Origin: DASRJW01 sp964567755
Lineage (GTDB): Bacteria; Krumholzibacteriota; Krumholzibacteriia; G020349025
Assembly: GCA_964567755.1 (NCBI GenBank)
Contig: CAZMNW010000007.1
Location: 5,199 to 69,198, forward strand
DNA length: 64,000 nt
Direction: 5' to 3'
The position numbers were made by a program, and so were the translations under genes. This document shows positions 52,850 to 61,837 of the stretch, piece after piece. The number at the start of each line of letters is the position of its first letter. Within the stretch, counting starts at the first letter, position 1. The notes under the pieces were generated by a model. The model did no database searches. It saw only the letters and a list, made by a program, of their open reading frames with translations, and was not told where the DNA came from.

Positions 52850-54754
52850 ATGAAGCCCTGGTGCTGCCCCTCGTTCTTCGGCGCCGCGTTGCTCTGCATC
52901 CTCGCGATCCAGGTTCGAGCCGCGGAGCGGAGCGAGATCCCGACGCAATATACTTGGAACCTCGCCGATCTCTATGCCAACGAAGCGGCATGGGTCGCGG
53001 CGAAGGCGAAGATCGCTGCGCAGATCCCCGATCTCGGTCGCTATCAAGGTCACCTGGGAGATTCTGCCGCCATGCTCCACGAGGCGCTCGCCGCCATCAT
53101 GGCGACGAGCCAGGAGCTGGCGAAGCTCGCTCCGTACGCCAGCATGTTGAACGACCAAGACAGCCGCATCGGCCGCCATCTGGAAATGCGCCAGGAAGCA
53201 GAGCTGCTCGGTGTGCAAATGAGCACCGCCATCGCCTTCGTCACGCCAGAGATCCTGGCGCTGGGCGAGGCGAAATTGCGCGGCTTCGTCGCCGCAGAAC
53301 CCAAGCTGCGTGATTATGCCCACCACCTCGACGACATCCTCCGGCGCGGCCCACACACGCTCGGCGCCGCCGAGGAGACGATCGTGGCCCAGGCCGGCAA
53401 CCTCGCCGACGCCGGGCAAGCCTTGCATGGCATCTTCACCAACGCCGATTTCCCGTATCCCGAGATCACGCTCGCGAGTGGCGAGAAAGTCGTCCTCGAC
53501 GCCGCCGCCTACACGCGCTACCGCGCCCTCCCGGACCGGGCCGAACGCGACAAGGTCTTCCGCGCATTCTGGACCACCTACGCCAAATTCACCCGCACGC
53601 TTGGAGTGTCCCTCTACGCCCAGGTGAAGGCGCATGTGTTCGAGCGCGACGTGCACAAGTTCACGAGTTGCGTCGATGCCGCACTGTTCGACTTCAACGT
53701 CCCGGGCAGCGTCTACACCCAGCTCATCGCCGACGTCCACGCCAACCTGCCGACCCTGCATCGCTACCTCGGCCTGCGCCGTCGCATCATGGGAGTCGAG
53801 CAACTGCGCTACGAGGATCTCTATGCCTCGATCGTCGACAAGGTCGACCTGCCCTACACGCCCGAGCAAGGGGTGGAATTGACCTTGGCCGCCTGCAAAC
53901 CGCTCGGCGACGACTACGTCGCGGCGATGAAAAAAGGCTTCGAGAACCGCTGGGTGGATTTCCTGCCCAACACTGGCAAGCGTTCGGGCGCCTACAGTCA
54001 AGGCATCTACGGCGTGCATCCGTACCAGCTCGTGAACTATATGGGGCGCTACGAAGACGTTTCGACGTTGGCACACGAGTACGGCCACTCGATGCATTCG
54101 TATCTTGCCGACCTCGCGCAACCGTACGTCACCCACGACTACCCGATCTTCGTGGCGGAAGTGGCATCGACATTGAGCGAAAACCTGCTGCTGCACGACA
54201 TGCTCGATCGCACCCAGGACGACGCCACACGGCTCTTCCTTCTCGGCAGCTATCTCGACGGCATGCGCCAGACGCTCTTCCGGCAGACGCTCTTCGCCGA
54301 ATTCGAGCTGCACATCCACGAAATGGCCGAACGCGGCGAATCGCTCACCGGCGACAACATGACCGCCTTGTACCTGGGGCTGCTGAAGCAGTACTACGGC
54401 GACGCGGAGCGCGTGTGCAAGATCGACGACCTGTACGGCGTCGAGTGGGCCTACATCCCGCACTTCTATTACAACTTCTATGTGTACCAATACGCCACCA
54501 GCCTGGTGGCGTCCGCGTCGATCGCCAACCGCATTCGCGACGACGCCGCGGCCGGCAAAACCCAGGCGCGCGACGCCTACATTCGCATGCTGTCGGCGGG
54601 TGGCTCGAAGTATCCCATCGATCTCCTCAAAGACACCGGCGTCGACATGACCACCTCGGAACCGTTCAAGGCGGCCATGCGCGAGATGAACCACGTCATG
54701 GACGAGATCGAAAAAATCCTCGACCGTGGTGGCCCCAAGAAGAGCGGCTCGTGA
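52850..54754 (+). CDS. pepF: Oligoendopeptidase F (M3 metallopeptidase), exported form
   Basis: The 634-residue protein begins with a signal-like segment (PSFFGAALLCILAIQVRA), then the typical PepF start IPTQYTWNLADLYANEAAW. The zinc site H409-E410-x2-H413 lies in LAHEYGHSMHSYLA, and the C-terminal helices (YYNFYVYQYATSLVASASIA, DLLKDTGVDMTTSEPF) match the M3B fold. It would cut short peptides; an exported location is unusual for PepF, which is more often cytoplasmic. A GTG 24 bases upstream could also serve as start. Its stop overlaps a GTG start of the following decarboxylase gene. Confidence 0.93.
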   Translation: MKPWCCPSFFGAALLCILAIQVRAAERSEIPTQYTWNLADLYANEAAWVAAKAKIAAQIPDLGRYQGHLGDSAAMLHEALAAIMATSQELAKLAPYASMLNDQDSRIGRHLEMRQEAELLGVQMSTAIAFVTPEILALGEAKLRGFVAAEPKLRDYAHHLDDILRRGPHTLGAAEETIVAQAGNLADAGQALHGIFTNADFPYPEITLASGEKVVLDAAAYTRYRALPDRAERDKVFRAFWTTYAKFTRTLGVSLYAQVKAHVFERDVHKFTSCVDAALFDFNVPGSVYTQLIADVHANLPTLHRYLGLRRRIMGVEQLRYEDLYASIVDKVDLPYTPEQGVELTLAACKPLGDDYVAAMKKGFENRWVDFLPNTGKRSGAYSQGIYGVHPYQLVNYMGRYEDVSTLAHEYGHSMHSYLADLAQPYVTHDYPIFVAEVASTLSENLLLHDMLDRTQDDATRLFLLGSYLDGMRQTLFRQTLFAEFELHIHEMAERGESLTGDNMTALYLGLLKQYYGDAERVCKIDDLYGVEWAYIPHFYYNFYVYQYATSLVASASIANRIRDDAAAGKTQARDAYIRMLSAGGSKYPIDLLKDTGVDMTTSEPFKAAMREMNHVMDEIEKILDRGGPKKSGS

Positions 54755-56214
54755 GCGCCATGCACGACGACCGCAATGGCTTGGACCGCATGTTGGACAT
54801 GAAGGCCGAAGATGTCCGCGACCTCCTCGCCACGACGCAGGACCTCGCGTTCGATTTCATTTCCACGCTGCCGGAACGTCACGTGGGCGCTCGTGCGAGC
54901 GTGGAGGAGATGCGCGCTTGGTTCGCCAAACCGCTGCCCGACCGTGGTGACCCACCGGCGGAGGTTCTGCGCGCCCTCGCGGCACCTGCCGAGCGCGGCC
55001 ACATGGCCAATGCGGGCCCGCGGTTCTTCGGTTTCGTCATCGGGGGTGCGCTACCCGTCGCCATCGGCGCCGACTGGTTGGCAGCGGCCTGGGACCAGAA
55101 TCCCGGGCTCTTCGTTCTCTCACCCATCGTCTCTGTGGTGGAAGAGGTTACTGCAGGATGGATCTGCGATCTGCTCGGATTGCCGCTCACCGCCAGCGTC
55201 GGCTTCGTCACCGGTTGTCAGATGGCGCACGTGACGTGCCTGGCCGCAGCACGCCATGCCGTGCTGCAGCGCGCCGGATGGAACGTCCAGACGCAAGGCC
55301 TGCGCGGCGCTCCTCGAGTTCGCATCGTGCTCGGGGGCGAAGCCCACGTCACCGTCACGCGTGCGCTCCGTCTCCTCGGCTTCGGCACCGACGTCATCGA
55401 AGTCGCAGCCGCCGACGACCAGGGACGCATGCAGCCCGCAGCGCTCGCGCAAGTGCTCGGCCCGAGCAGCGGCCCTGCGATCGTGTGCGCGCAGATCGGC
55501 AACGTCAACACCGGCGCTTGCGATCCGGTGCGAGAGATCGTCGCCATCGCGCATGCAGCCGGTGCTTGGGCGCACGTGGACGGCGCCTTCGGTCTGTGGG
55601 CGGCCGCGTCACCCCAGCACCGCTATCTCACCGACGGTGCCGGCGCGGCCGATTCCTGGGCCACGGATGCGCACAAGTGGCTCAACGTGCCGCAAGACAG
55701 CGGCATCGCCATCGTGCGCGACAGCGGCGTGCATCGCGCCGCCATGACCACCGACGCCGCGTACATGATGAAATCGGCCGGTGCCGAGCGCGACCCCGTC
55801 GACTGGGTGCCGGAGTTCTCGCGCCGGGCGCGCAGCCTCGCAGTCTACGCGGCCTTGCGCGCCTTGGGACGGCGCGGCGTGGCACAGCTGGTGCAGAACT
55901 GTTGCGATCGCGCGCGGCAAATGGCAACACTGTTGCGAAGCGACGCGCGCGTCGAGATTCTGAACGATGTGGTCTTGAACCAGGTGCTCGTGCGTTTCCA
56001 TGCCCATGGCGACTCCGGCGACCTCACACGCGCCGTCATCGCGCGCGTGCAGCAGGACGGCACCTGTTGGCTCGGTGGCAGCACATGGCGCGGCATGAGC
56101 GCCATGCGACTCTCCTTCGTCAATTGGAGCACCGCCGAAACTGACATCGTCCGGTCCGCTGCCGCCATCCTCCATTGTCTCGACGACGAGATGGATGCAC
56201 GCACGGCGATGTGA
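54751..56214 (+). CDS. PLP-dependent group II decarboxylase-like protein
   Basis: The 487-residue protein is a pyridoxal-phosphate enzyme of the aromatic-amino-acid/glutamate decarboxylase fold: PRFFGFVIGGALPVAIGADW, TSVGFVTGCQMAHVTCLAAAR-like cofactor region, HVDGAFG (Asp holding the pyridine nitrogen, about 275) and DAHKWLNVP with the Schiff-base lysine K309. GTG 54751 overlaps the pepF stop (GTGA); an ATG nine bases later is an alternative. The substrate is not clear; members act on amino acids such as Dopa, Trp, Tyr or Glu. It is coupled to the peptidase gene, so a peptide-to-amine route is conceivable, but that is inference. Confidence 0.9.
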   Translation: MSAMHDDRNGLDRMLDMKAEDVRDLLATTQDLAFDFISTLPERHVGARASVEEMRAWFAKPLPDRGDPPAEVLRALAAPAERGHMANAGPRFFGFVIGGALPVAIGADWLAAAWDQNPGLFVLSPIVSVVEEVTAGWICDLLGLPLTASVGFVTGCQMAHVTCLAAARHAVLQRAGWNVQTQGLRGAPRVRIVLGGEAHVTVTRALRLLGFGTDVIEVAAADDQGRMQPAALAQVLGPSSGPAIVCAQIGNVNTGACDPVREIVAIAHAAGAWAHVDGAFGLWAAASPQHRYLTDGAGAADSWATDAHKWLNVPQDSGIAIVRDSGVHRAAMTTDAAYMMKSAGAERDPVDWVPEFSRRARSLAVYAALRALGRRGVAQLVQNCCDRARQMATLLRSDARVEILNDVVLNQVLVRFHAHGDSGDLTRAVIARVQQDGTCWLGGSTWRGMSAMRLSFVNWSTAETDIVRSAAAILHCLDDEMDARTAM

Positions 56215-56262
56215 TACGCTGCGGCCCCTTGGGAGTTTGCGACTGTCACGCGGAGGCGCAAC

Positions 56263-57885
56263 GTGGCCCTGTCTCGCCGCCGTTTCCTGAAGGTGGTCGG
56301 CGTCACGGCCGGTGCGGCAACGGTCGGCGAGTTGCTCGATCAGCCGTTGTGGTCGATCCAACGCCTCGAGGCGGCCCCGCTCGACCCTCGCCAGCTCCGC
56401 GCTCTCGCCGATGTCGCTCTCGACCGCGCGCGCCAGCTCGGCTGCTCGTACGCCGACATCCGCATCAACCGTTACCGCAACCAGACCGTGGGACTGCGCA
56501 CCAGCCCCGACCGCGCCGCAGGCATGGCGACCGGCAAAGTGAACAATGTGCCGACCGTGCTCGAGACCGAGAGCTTCGGGTTCGGTGTGCGCGTGCTGCA
56601 TACGGATACCTGGGGATTCGCCGCGAGTCCACGAGTCGAGAAAGACGAGATCGCGCGCGTCGTCCAAGAGGCAGTCACCATCGCGCGCGTCAATGCGGCG
56701 CTGCGCCAACGCCCAGTGCGCCTCGCGCCCGTGCCAGCCTACGAAGACCGCTGGGCCACCCCGTTGACGAAGAACCCCTTCGACGTTCCCATCCAGGACA
56801 AGCTCGGACTGCTGCAAGCAGTGAACGCCGCCGCCAAGAAAGTGCAAGGCATTGTCACGGTCAATTCGTCTCTCGTCTTCCGCTCCGAAGACAAGTTCTT
56901 CGCCTCCACCGATGGCTCGTACATCGAGCAGCTCATCGTGCAAACCGTCCCCAGCATGAGCGCCACCGCGGTCGAATCCGCGTCTCGCAAGAGTAAGTCG
57001 CGCAGCTTTCAGGTTCACCCGGTGACCGGCGGCTATGAGCATGTGGAGGGTTGCGGCATGCTCGAAGCGGCGGAGCGCGTCGCCCTCGAAGCAGTGGAGC
57101 ACCTGAAGGCAGCCTCGATCGCCCCCGGAATCAGAGACCTGGTCCTCCTGCCATCGCACTTGTCGCTCACCATCCACGAGAGCATCGGGCACTCCACCGA
57201 GCTCGACCGCGCTTTGGGCTACGAGGCCAACTATGCCGGCACTTCGTTCCTGGCGCCGCCCGAGCGCGTGCTCGGCAAGTTCCAGTTCGGTTCGAATCTC
57301 GTCAACGTCATTGGCGATCGCACCGTGCCGCAGGGCATGTCCACCGTCGGCTACGACGACGACGGCGTCAAAGCCACTTCCTTCCACGTGATCAAGAACG
57401 GCGTGTTCACCGGCTATCAGACCACGCGCGAGCAGGCGCACTGGATCGACGAGCCGGAATCGCGCGGCTGTTGCTACGCTGACAGCTTCGACAGCATCCC
57501 ATTCCAGCGCATGCCGAACGTCTGGCTCGAACCAGGACAAGACGGCAAGTCGCTCGACGATCTGATCGCGATGGTGGACGATGGCGTCCTCATCGACGGG
57601 CGGGGCTCGTACTCGATCGACCAGCAACGCTACAATTTCCAGTTCGGTGGCGATGCCTTCTGGGAGATCAAGAACGGCAAGAAGGGCCGCATGTTGGCCG
57701 ACGTCGCCTACCAGAGCAAGACCGCGGACTTTTGGAACGCCTGCGCGGCGATCGCCGACCAGCGTGCATGGGTGAATTTCGGCCTCACCAACGACGGCAA
57801 GGGACAGCCGAGCCAGGTCAATGCCATGAGCCACGGCTGCTCGCCATCGCTGTTCCGCGGAATCAACGTGCTGCGCACGGAGTAG
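56263..57885 (+). CDS. tldD: TldD-family metallopeptidase with Tat signal
   Basis: The 540-residue protein starts MALSRRRFLKVVGVTAGAAT, a clear twin-arginine signal, so it is folded before export. The TldD zinc motif H305-E306-x3-H310 is in TIHESIGHSTELDRALGYE, and the family C-terminus (SPSLFRGINVLRTE) is present. The GTG start at 56263 has GGAGGC upstream. TldD works with TldE as a heteromeric protease that processes peptide antibiotics and other small proteins. The next gene is the partner. Tat export of a TldD homologue is seen in some environmental bacteria and changes the likely substrate pool to the periplasm. Confidence 0.92.
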   Translation: MALSRRRFLKVVGVTAGAATVGELLDQPLWSIQRLEAAPLDPRQLRALADVALDRARQLGCSYADIRINRYRNQTVGLRTSPDRAAGMATGKVNNVPTVLETESFGFGVRVLHTDTWGFAASPRVEKDEIARVVQEAVTIARVNAALRQRPVRLAPVPAYEDRWATPLTKNPFDVPIQDKLGLLQAVNAAAKKVQGIVTVNSSLVFRSEDKFFASTDGSYIEQLIVQTVPSMSATAVESASRKSKSRSFQVHPVTGGYEHVEGCGMLEAAERVALEAVEHLKAASIAPGIRDLVLLPSHLSLTIHESIGHSTELDRALGYEANYAGTSFLAPPERVLGKFQFGSNLVNVIGDRTVPQGMSTVGYDDDGVKATSFHVIKNGVFTGYQTTREQAHWIDEPESRGCCYADSFDSIPFQRMPNVWLEPGQDGKSLDDLIAMVDDGVLIDGRGSYSIDQQRYNFQFGGDAFWEIKNGKKGRMLADVAYQSKTADFWNACAAIADQRAWVNFGLTNDGKGQPSQVNAMSHGCSPSLFRGINVLRTE

Positions 57886-57888
57886 CTC

Positions 57889-59256
57889 ATGTCGCTCGCT
57901 TTGCCCTCCGAGCCGGAATGCCGGCGCATCGTCGATCGCGCCCTGGGGTTCGCGCACGTCGCGGACGCCTCGGTGTCGCTCGTCTTCGAGCGCTCGTCGA
58001 ACACGCGCTTCGCCAACAACGAGATCTCCACCGCGGGGGCCTCCGAGTCCATCCAAGTCGTCATCTCCGCCATCCACGACACGCGCACCGGGCGCGTGAC
58101 GTTGAACGAGATCAACGACACGGCGCTGGAACGCGCCGTCCACCGCGCCGAGGAGCTCGCCGAGCTTTTGCCCGCCGACCCCGAGTACATGGGGCCACTG
58201 GCCGCACAGAAATATCTGGAGATCCGCGCCTGGGACGAAGCGACCGCGCATGCTGGTGCCGCCGAGCGCTTGCCCGGCGTGCGCGCCGCTGTCGAGCCGG
58301 CTCGGCGCGAGGCCATCAATAGCTCGGGCTTTGCGGTCAACGAGGGTGTCGTTCGCTGCGTCGCCAACAAGGCCGGAAACTTCGGCTGGTTCCGGTCGAC
58401 CGAGGCTTCGTTCTCCACCACGGCGCGCACCGCCGATGGCACCGGCTCCGGCTGGGCGGAGACCGAATCGTGGCGATGGAGCGACATCGATGCGACGGCG
58501 ATCGCAGCGCGGGCGTTGCACAAGGCGCGCGAATCGGCGCAACCCAAAGCGCTCGAACCAGGTGACTATACTGTGGTCCTCGAACCCGCCGCAGTTGCCG
58601 GGCTACTCGGCACGCTGGGCTTCAGCTTGTCTGCCCGTGCAGCCGAGGAAGGCCGCTCCTTCTTCTCGAAGTCGGGTGGGGGCACGCGTTTGGGCGAGAA
58701 ACTGTTCCAGGATTCCGTTTCGCTGCGCAGTGACCCGACCGACCCACGCCGGCCAGGTTCCCCCTGGGGCGGCGGTGGCTTCGGTGGAGGTGGTGGCGGC
58801 GGTGGCGGCAGCGCCGACGCGGCCCTGGCCTCCGGACGCATTCATTGGATCGAGAAGGGCGTGGTCGCCAACCTCTGGTACGACCGCTACTGGGCGCGGA
58901 AGAACGACCGCGAGCCCACACCTTCCCCAGGAAATATCGTCCTCGAAGGTGGCAGCGACTCGCTGGATGGGCTCATCGCTTCCACGGAACGTGGTTTATT
59001 GGTGACGAATTTCTGGTACATCCGGTCGGTCAACCCGCAGACGCTGCAGCTGACGGGGCTCACCCGTGATGGCCTCTGGTTGATCGAGAATGGCAAGGTC
59101 CAGCATCCCGTGGTCAACTTCCGCTTCAATGAGAGTCCCGCGGTCGTCCTCTCGAACATCCAGGGGATGTCGGCCGCGGTGCGCGCGGGAAATGCCGTCG
59201 TTCCCGCGATCAAAGCCGCCAACTTCACTTTCTCTAGCCTGAGCGACGCTGTTTGA
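57889..59256 (+). CDS. tldE: TldE/PmbA-type subunit, partner of TldD
   Basis: The 455-residue protein is related to TldD but lacks the HExxxH zinc motif, as expected for the non-catalytic TldE/PmbA subunit. It starts three bases after the tldD stop. Conserved features include RFANNEISTAGASESIQVVI near residue 45 and TGLTRDGLWLIENGKVQHPV near 395. A glycine-rich insert around residues 293-308 (GGGGFGGGGGGGGG, from a GGN-type simple repeat at about 58768-58815) is an oddity in a middle loop. There is no signal peptide, in contrast to its partner, so how the two meet in one compartment is open; perhaps by co-export. Confidence 0.88.
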   Translation: MSLALPSEPECRRIVDRALGFAHVADASVSLVFERSSNTRFANNEISTAGASESIQVVISAIHDTRTGRVTLNEINDTALERAVHRAEELAELLPADPEYMGPLAAQKYLEIRAWDEATAHAGAAERLPGVRAAVEPARREAINSSGFAVNEGVVRCVANKAGNFGWFRSTEASFSTTARTADGTGSGWAETESWRWSDIDATAIAARALHKARESAQPKALEPGDYTVVLEPAAVAGLLGTLGFSLSARAAEEGRSFFSKSGGGTRLGEKLFQDSVSLRSDPTDPRRPGSPWGGGGFGGGGGGGGGSADAALASGRIHWIEKGVVANLWYDRYWARKNDREPTPSPGNIVLEGGSDSLDGLIASTERGLLVTNFWYIRSVNPQTLQLTGLTRDGLWLIENGKVQHPVVNFRFNESPAVVLSNIQGMSAAVRAGNAVVPAIKAANFTFSSLSDAV

Positions 59257-59595
59257 GGAAGTGGCTCTGCTTCCGCCGGTGCTCGTCATCCGCATTTCTG
59301 ACCGCGCACTGAGCGTTTCCACCCACATCTCGATGATGTCCCGAGCCAAGAAGCGGTCTGTTGTCGATGTGACAGAATCCGCGCGTCCGCGTGTTGACGT
59401 GGCCGAGGTGACTTGCTAACGTTCCCCTACCGCATCGGAATCAGGTCCCTCCGGATTGCGCCCCGCAAGGCCGGTGAATGCGTCGCATTCATGGTGTTGC
59501 TCCCGGGCCCTCGCTTCGCGATGGAATCGCGCTCCGTTCCCGTTCGGCACAGCCGACTTGGCTGGCCGTTTTTTCTCGATGGAAGGAAGGGTGCA
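59257..59595. other. Intergenic region between tldE and the small exported protein
   Basis: About 340 bases with no convincing gene; the frame of the next gene is open upstream, but without a ribosome-binding site. A small hairpin (GGAAG 59257-59261, CTTCC 59270-59274) directly follows the tldE stop, without a T run. A TTTTTT run at about 59570-59576 lies just upstream of the next gene's ribosome-binding site. Confidence 0.45.
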
Positions 59596-60108
59596 ATGAA
59601 GCATTGGCTACAGGTGGGCCTATGCGCCCTGGCGCTCGTCGTTGGGGCGGACGCCGCCTTCGCCGAGCTCGACGTACAGCTGGCCTTCGATCGCGCGGGT
59701 GCGAATCCCGGAGATCGCGTGACGCTAGACGGCTCGGTGAAGAACCTGCACGAGCTGGCGGTGTTCGCTTATCTCCAGGTGACCGTGCACTTGAATGGTT
59801 CGCTCGTCAACACGTACGCTGGCAGAATCCCGCTCGAGCCACAAGAGACTACGAGCAGCTCGCTCAGTTTCGATGTGCCATCGTTGCTGCCGGGTGGCAC
59901 GGTCACGGTGACCCTCACGGGCAGGTCCTGCGACAACATCAACGTCGCGACGACGACCATCGTCCTGGAAAGAGCGGTCACGGCCTCCGACGACAGTGCG
60001 CTGCGCACTCTCGGCCGAGATCTGCTCGCCAAGTTCGGCGTCGAGGTGCTGCCGGTCGCGGTACGCGAAACCAGCATCGGCAACATGAAGCGTCTGTTCC
60101 GCGACTAG
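59596..60108 (+). CDS. Small exported beta-rich protein, unknown
   Basis: ATG 59596 has an excellent ribosome-binding site (GGAAGGAAGGG) and gives a 170-residue precursor with a signal peptide (MKHWLQVGLCALALVVGADA, cleavage near AFA-E). The mature protein starts LDVQLAFDRAGANPGDRVTL and reads like an Ig-like or cohesin-type beta-sandwich up to about residue 120, followed by a short helical end (DSALRTLGRDLLAKFGVEVL). No catalytic motif is visible. It stands alone and is followed by the 60136-60163 palindrome. Confidence 0.75.
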   Translation: MKHWLQVGLCALALVVGADAAFAELDVQLAFDRAGANPGDRVTLDGSVKNLHELAVFAYLQVTVHLNGSLVNTYAGRIPLEPQETTSSSLSFDVPSLLPGGTVTVTLTGRSCDNINVATTTIVLERAVTASDDSALRTLGRDLLAKFGVEVLPVAVRETSIGNMKRLFRD

Positions 60109-60135
60109 ACCCGCGAATCGAATGCCCTCCGGGCT

Positions 60136-60163
60136 GGGCGCCGTGGCGATCGCCGCGGCGCCC
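60136..60163. terminator. Long GC palindrome, probable bidirectional terminator
   Basis: A 28-base near-perfect palindrome: GGGCGCCG (60136-60143) pairs with CGGCGCCC (60156-60163), and the middle GGCGATCGCC (60145-60154) is itself palindromic; the only mismatch, T60144 opposite G60155, is a U-G wobble in RNA. It lies between convergent genes, 28 bases after one stop and 117 bases from the other. There is no T run, so Rho-independent termination is not certain. Confidence 0.5.
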
Positions 60164-60280
60164 ATTCGATCCCGCCTGTCGGTCGTTTCGCGACGGGCAG
60201 CGCGGCAGCGTAGGGCAAATGTATGCTCTGAGACTCAGAATAAGCGTGGGGGGCCGTGGACGGCTGGATCAGTAGACCAG

Positions 60281-61837
60281 TCAGTGGAGGATCGCTACCC
60301 GACCTTGTGCCTGGTGGCGTCCGTGATCGTCCAGCAAGCGGACGACGTAAACTCCCGCGGCGAGGGAAGACCCGTCGAGAACGAACCCGCCAGCTTGCCG
60401 GATTCTCGACCGCTGGACCAGACGCCCTGATACATCGTAGAGAAGCATGTCGAACGGCGACAGTGCCGGGGGCCCGATTCCATACGCGAGCCCACGCGTG
60501 GGATTCGGATGGAACCGCAGATGGGGCAATGTAACCTCGTAGGTTTCGCTGTCCGATGTGATAGGCTTCTCGAAGATCCAGCTGTAGTTGATATTGAGTA
60601 TGGGCCCACTGAACGCCCAGAAGAGCTCATCGCGACCGTTTCTGTTGGCGTCGAACATGAAAATCTCGCTGTGCGAGCTGTCCGCCCCACAAAAACACTC
60701 GATTTCTTGCCAATTCCCAGGGCTCTGAGAAGCGTAAAAGCTGATGACATTCGGCGTGACCCTTGAGACGTACTCATCCAAACCATCGCCTGTCCAGTCA
60801 CCAAGTGCGTTGGTGTAACCGATTCCTATATGCGTAATCGTATCCACCGCCGCGAAGCTGTTGTCGGTAAAAGCTTCGAAGACAAATGTCCGGGCCAGCC
60901 CCCCCATCTCTCCCATGACGAACAGCTCTGGCCTCCCGTTCCCATCCGTGTCGACGCCGCCCGCCGCGCCATAGGCGTTGATCATGCCCGTCGAGGTCGT
61001 CCAAACATGCTGCCACTGGTTGTCTCCGCCCGATTCGTAGACGTGCAAGTGGCCATGTCCGCCACTGAAAGCGATCTCTATCCGACCGTCCAGATCGAGA
61101 TCTGCGATCACCTTCTCACCGTTGCTCTGGTTCGACGGAACGACACCCCAGAACACCTCCTCGAACTGGTCGTTCCCGGTGTTTTCGTAGATGACCAAGG
61201 CTGAGTTGCCCGCAAAGCTGTTCACCGAGTGAATGATCTCGAGTCTTCCGTCGGAATCCGTGTCTCCCGAGGTCGTTTCGCCGATGATGGAGGAAAGGCT
61301 CGGCGACGACCAGACGAGGTTCGTCGGATGTTTGCGCGGATTGACACTTTCATACACCTGGATCGCAGCAGTTCCACCCTGGCCAATCAGCTCGCTTTTC
61401 CCATCCATGTCGAGATCACCTACGACGTAGGGCAGGAGCGAAGGGCCATCCTGCACGCTTACATAGCTGTTCGCACCCTGCTCCTCGAGGAATCGATAGT
61501 GCAAAACTCCTTCGTCGTTGACGTACAGAACAACCTCGTTGCGTCCATCGTTGTCGCTATCCCCGAAGGCCATTTTACCGAATAGGGTCGGATCGATCGA
61601 AGCAACCAGAGGTCCGAGTGGACATGTGGCGCCGCTGGTCACGAGTTGGACTGGTGGCACCCCGGAGGAGATACGTGGGAGATCGTACATGGTTTCCGGT
61701 TCATCTTCGGCGCGGCACGCATCAAGCAGAGGAGAGGCAGCCGCGACGGCGAGCCACAATAGAAGTGCGTCAGGTGCTCGGGCGGCCAAGGGATGGCGAG
61801 GCCGCCACGAACCCTTCTCGTCGTACCAGGGAGACAT
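60281..61837 (-). CDS. Secreted VCBS/FG-GAP seven-repeat protein with C-terminal sorting domain
   Basis: The start at 61837 follows GGGAAGG and gives 518 residues. The N-terminus has an export segment (ALLLWLAVAAASPLLDAC) that could be a lipoprotein signal with an atypical Asp. Then come seven calcium-type repeats, each with an Asp-rich loop (DSDNDGRNE, DLDMDGKSE, DTDSDGRLE, DLDLDGRIE, DTDGNGRPE, DWTGDGLDE, DANRNGRDE), as in a seven-bladed integrin-like propeller. The last 75 residues (LRFHPNPTRG, LYDVSGRLVQRS, LAAGVYVVRL) match the FlgD-like/type IX secretion sorting tail. It should be surface-exposed or released. It is divergent from the next secreted gene. Confidence 0.88.
   Translation of the reverse strand: MSPWYDEKGSWRPRHPLAARAPDALLLWLAVAAASPLLDACRAEDEPETMYDLPRISSGVPPVQLVTSGATCPLGPLVASIDPTLFGKMAFGDSDNDGRNEVVLYVNDEGVLHYRFLEEQGANSYVSVQDGPSLLPYVVGDLDMDGKSELIGQGGTAAIQVYESVNPRKHPTNLVWSSPSLSSIIGETTSGDTDSDGRLEIIHSVNSFAGNSALVIYENTGNDQFEEVFWGVVPSNQSNGEKVIADLDLDGRIEIAFSGGHGHLHVYESGGDNQWQHVWTTSTGMINAYGAAGGVDTDGNGRPELFVMGEMGGLARTFVFEAFTDNSFAAVDTITHIGIGYTNALGDWTGDGLDEYVSRVTPNVISFYASQSPGNWQEIECFCGADSSHSEIFMFDANRNGRDELFWAFSGPILNINYSWIFEKPITSDSETYEVTLPHLRFHPNPTRGLAYGIGPPALSPFDMLLYDVSGRLVQRSRIRQAGGFVLDGSSLAAGVYVVRLLDDHGRHQAQGRVAILH

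Noticed and set aside
53668..54750. Long upstream extension of the decarboxylase frame inside pepF
   Set aside because: It is a shadow of pepF in another frame (Arg/Ser/His-rich); the decarboxylase fold begins only after 54751.
55609..58542. Minus-strand frame of 977 codons opposite the decarboxylase and tldDE genes
   Set aside because: Spans three real genes antisense and has shadow composition; the plus strand has full catalytic motifs throughout.
59257..59274. GGAAG/CTTCC hairpin after tldE as a terminator
   Set aside because: Only five pairs, an 8-base loop and no T run.
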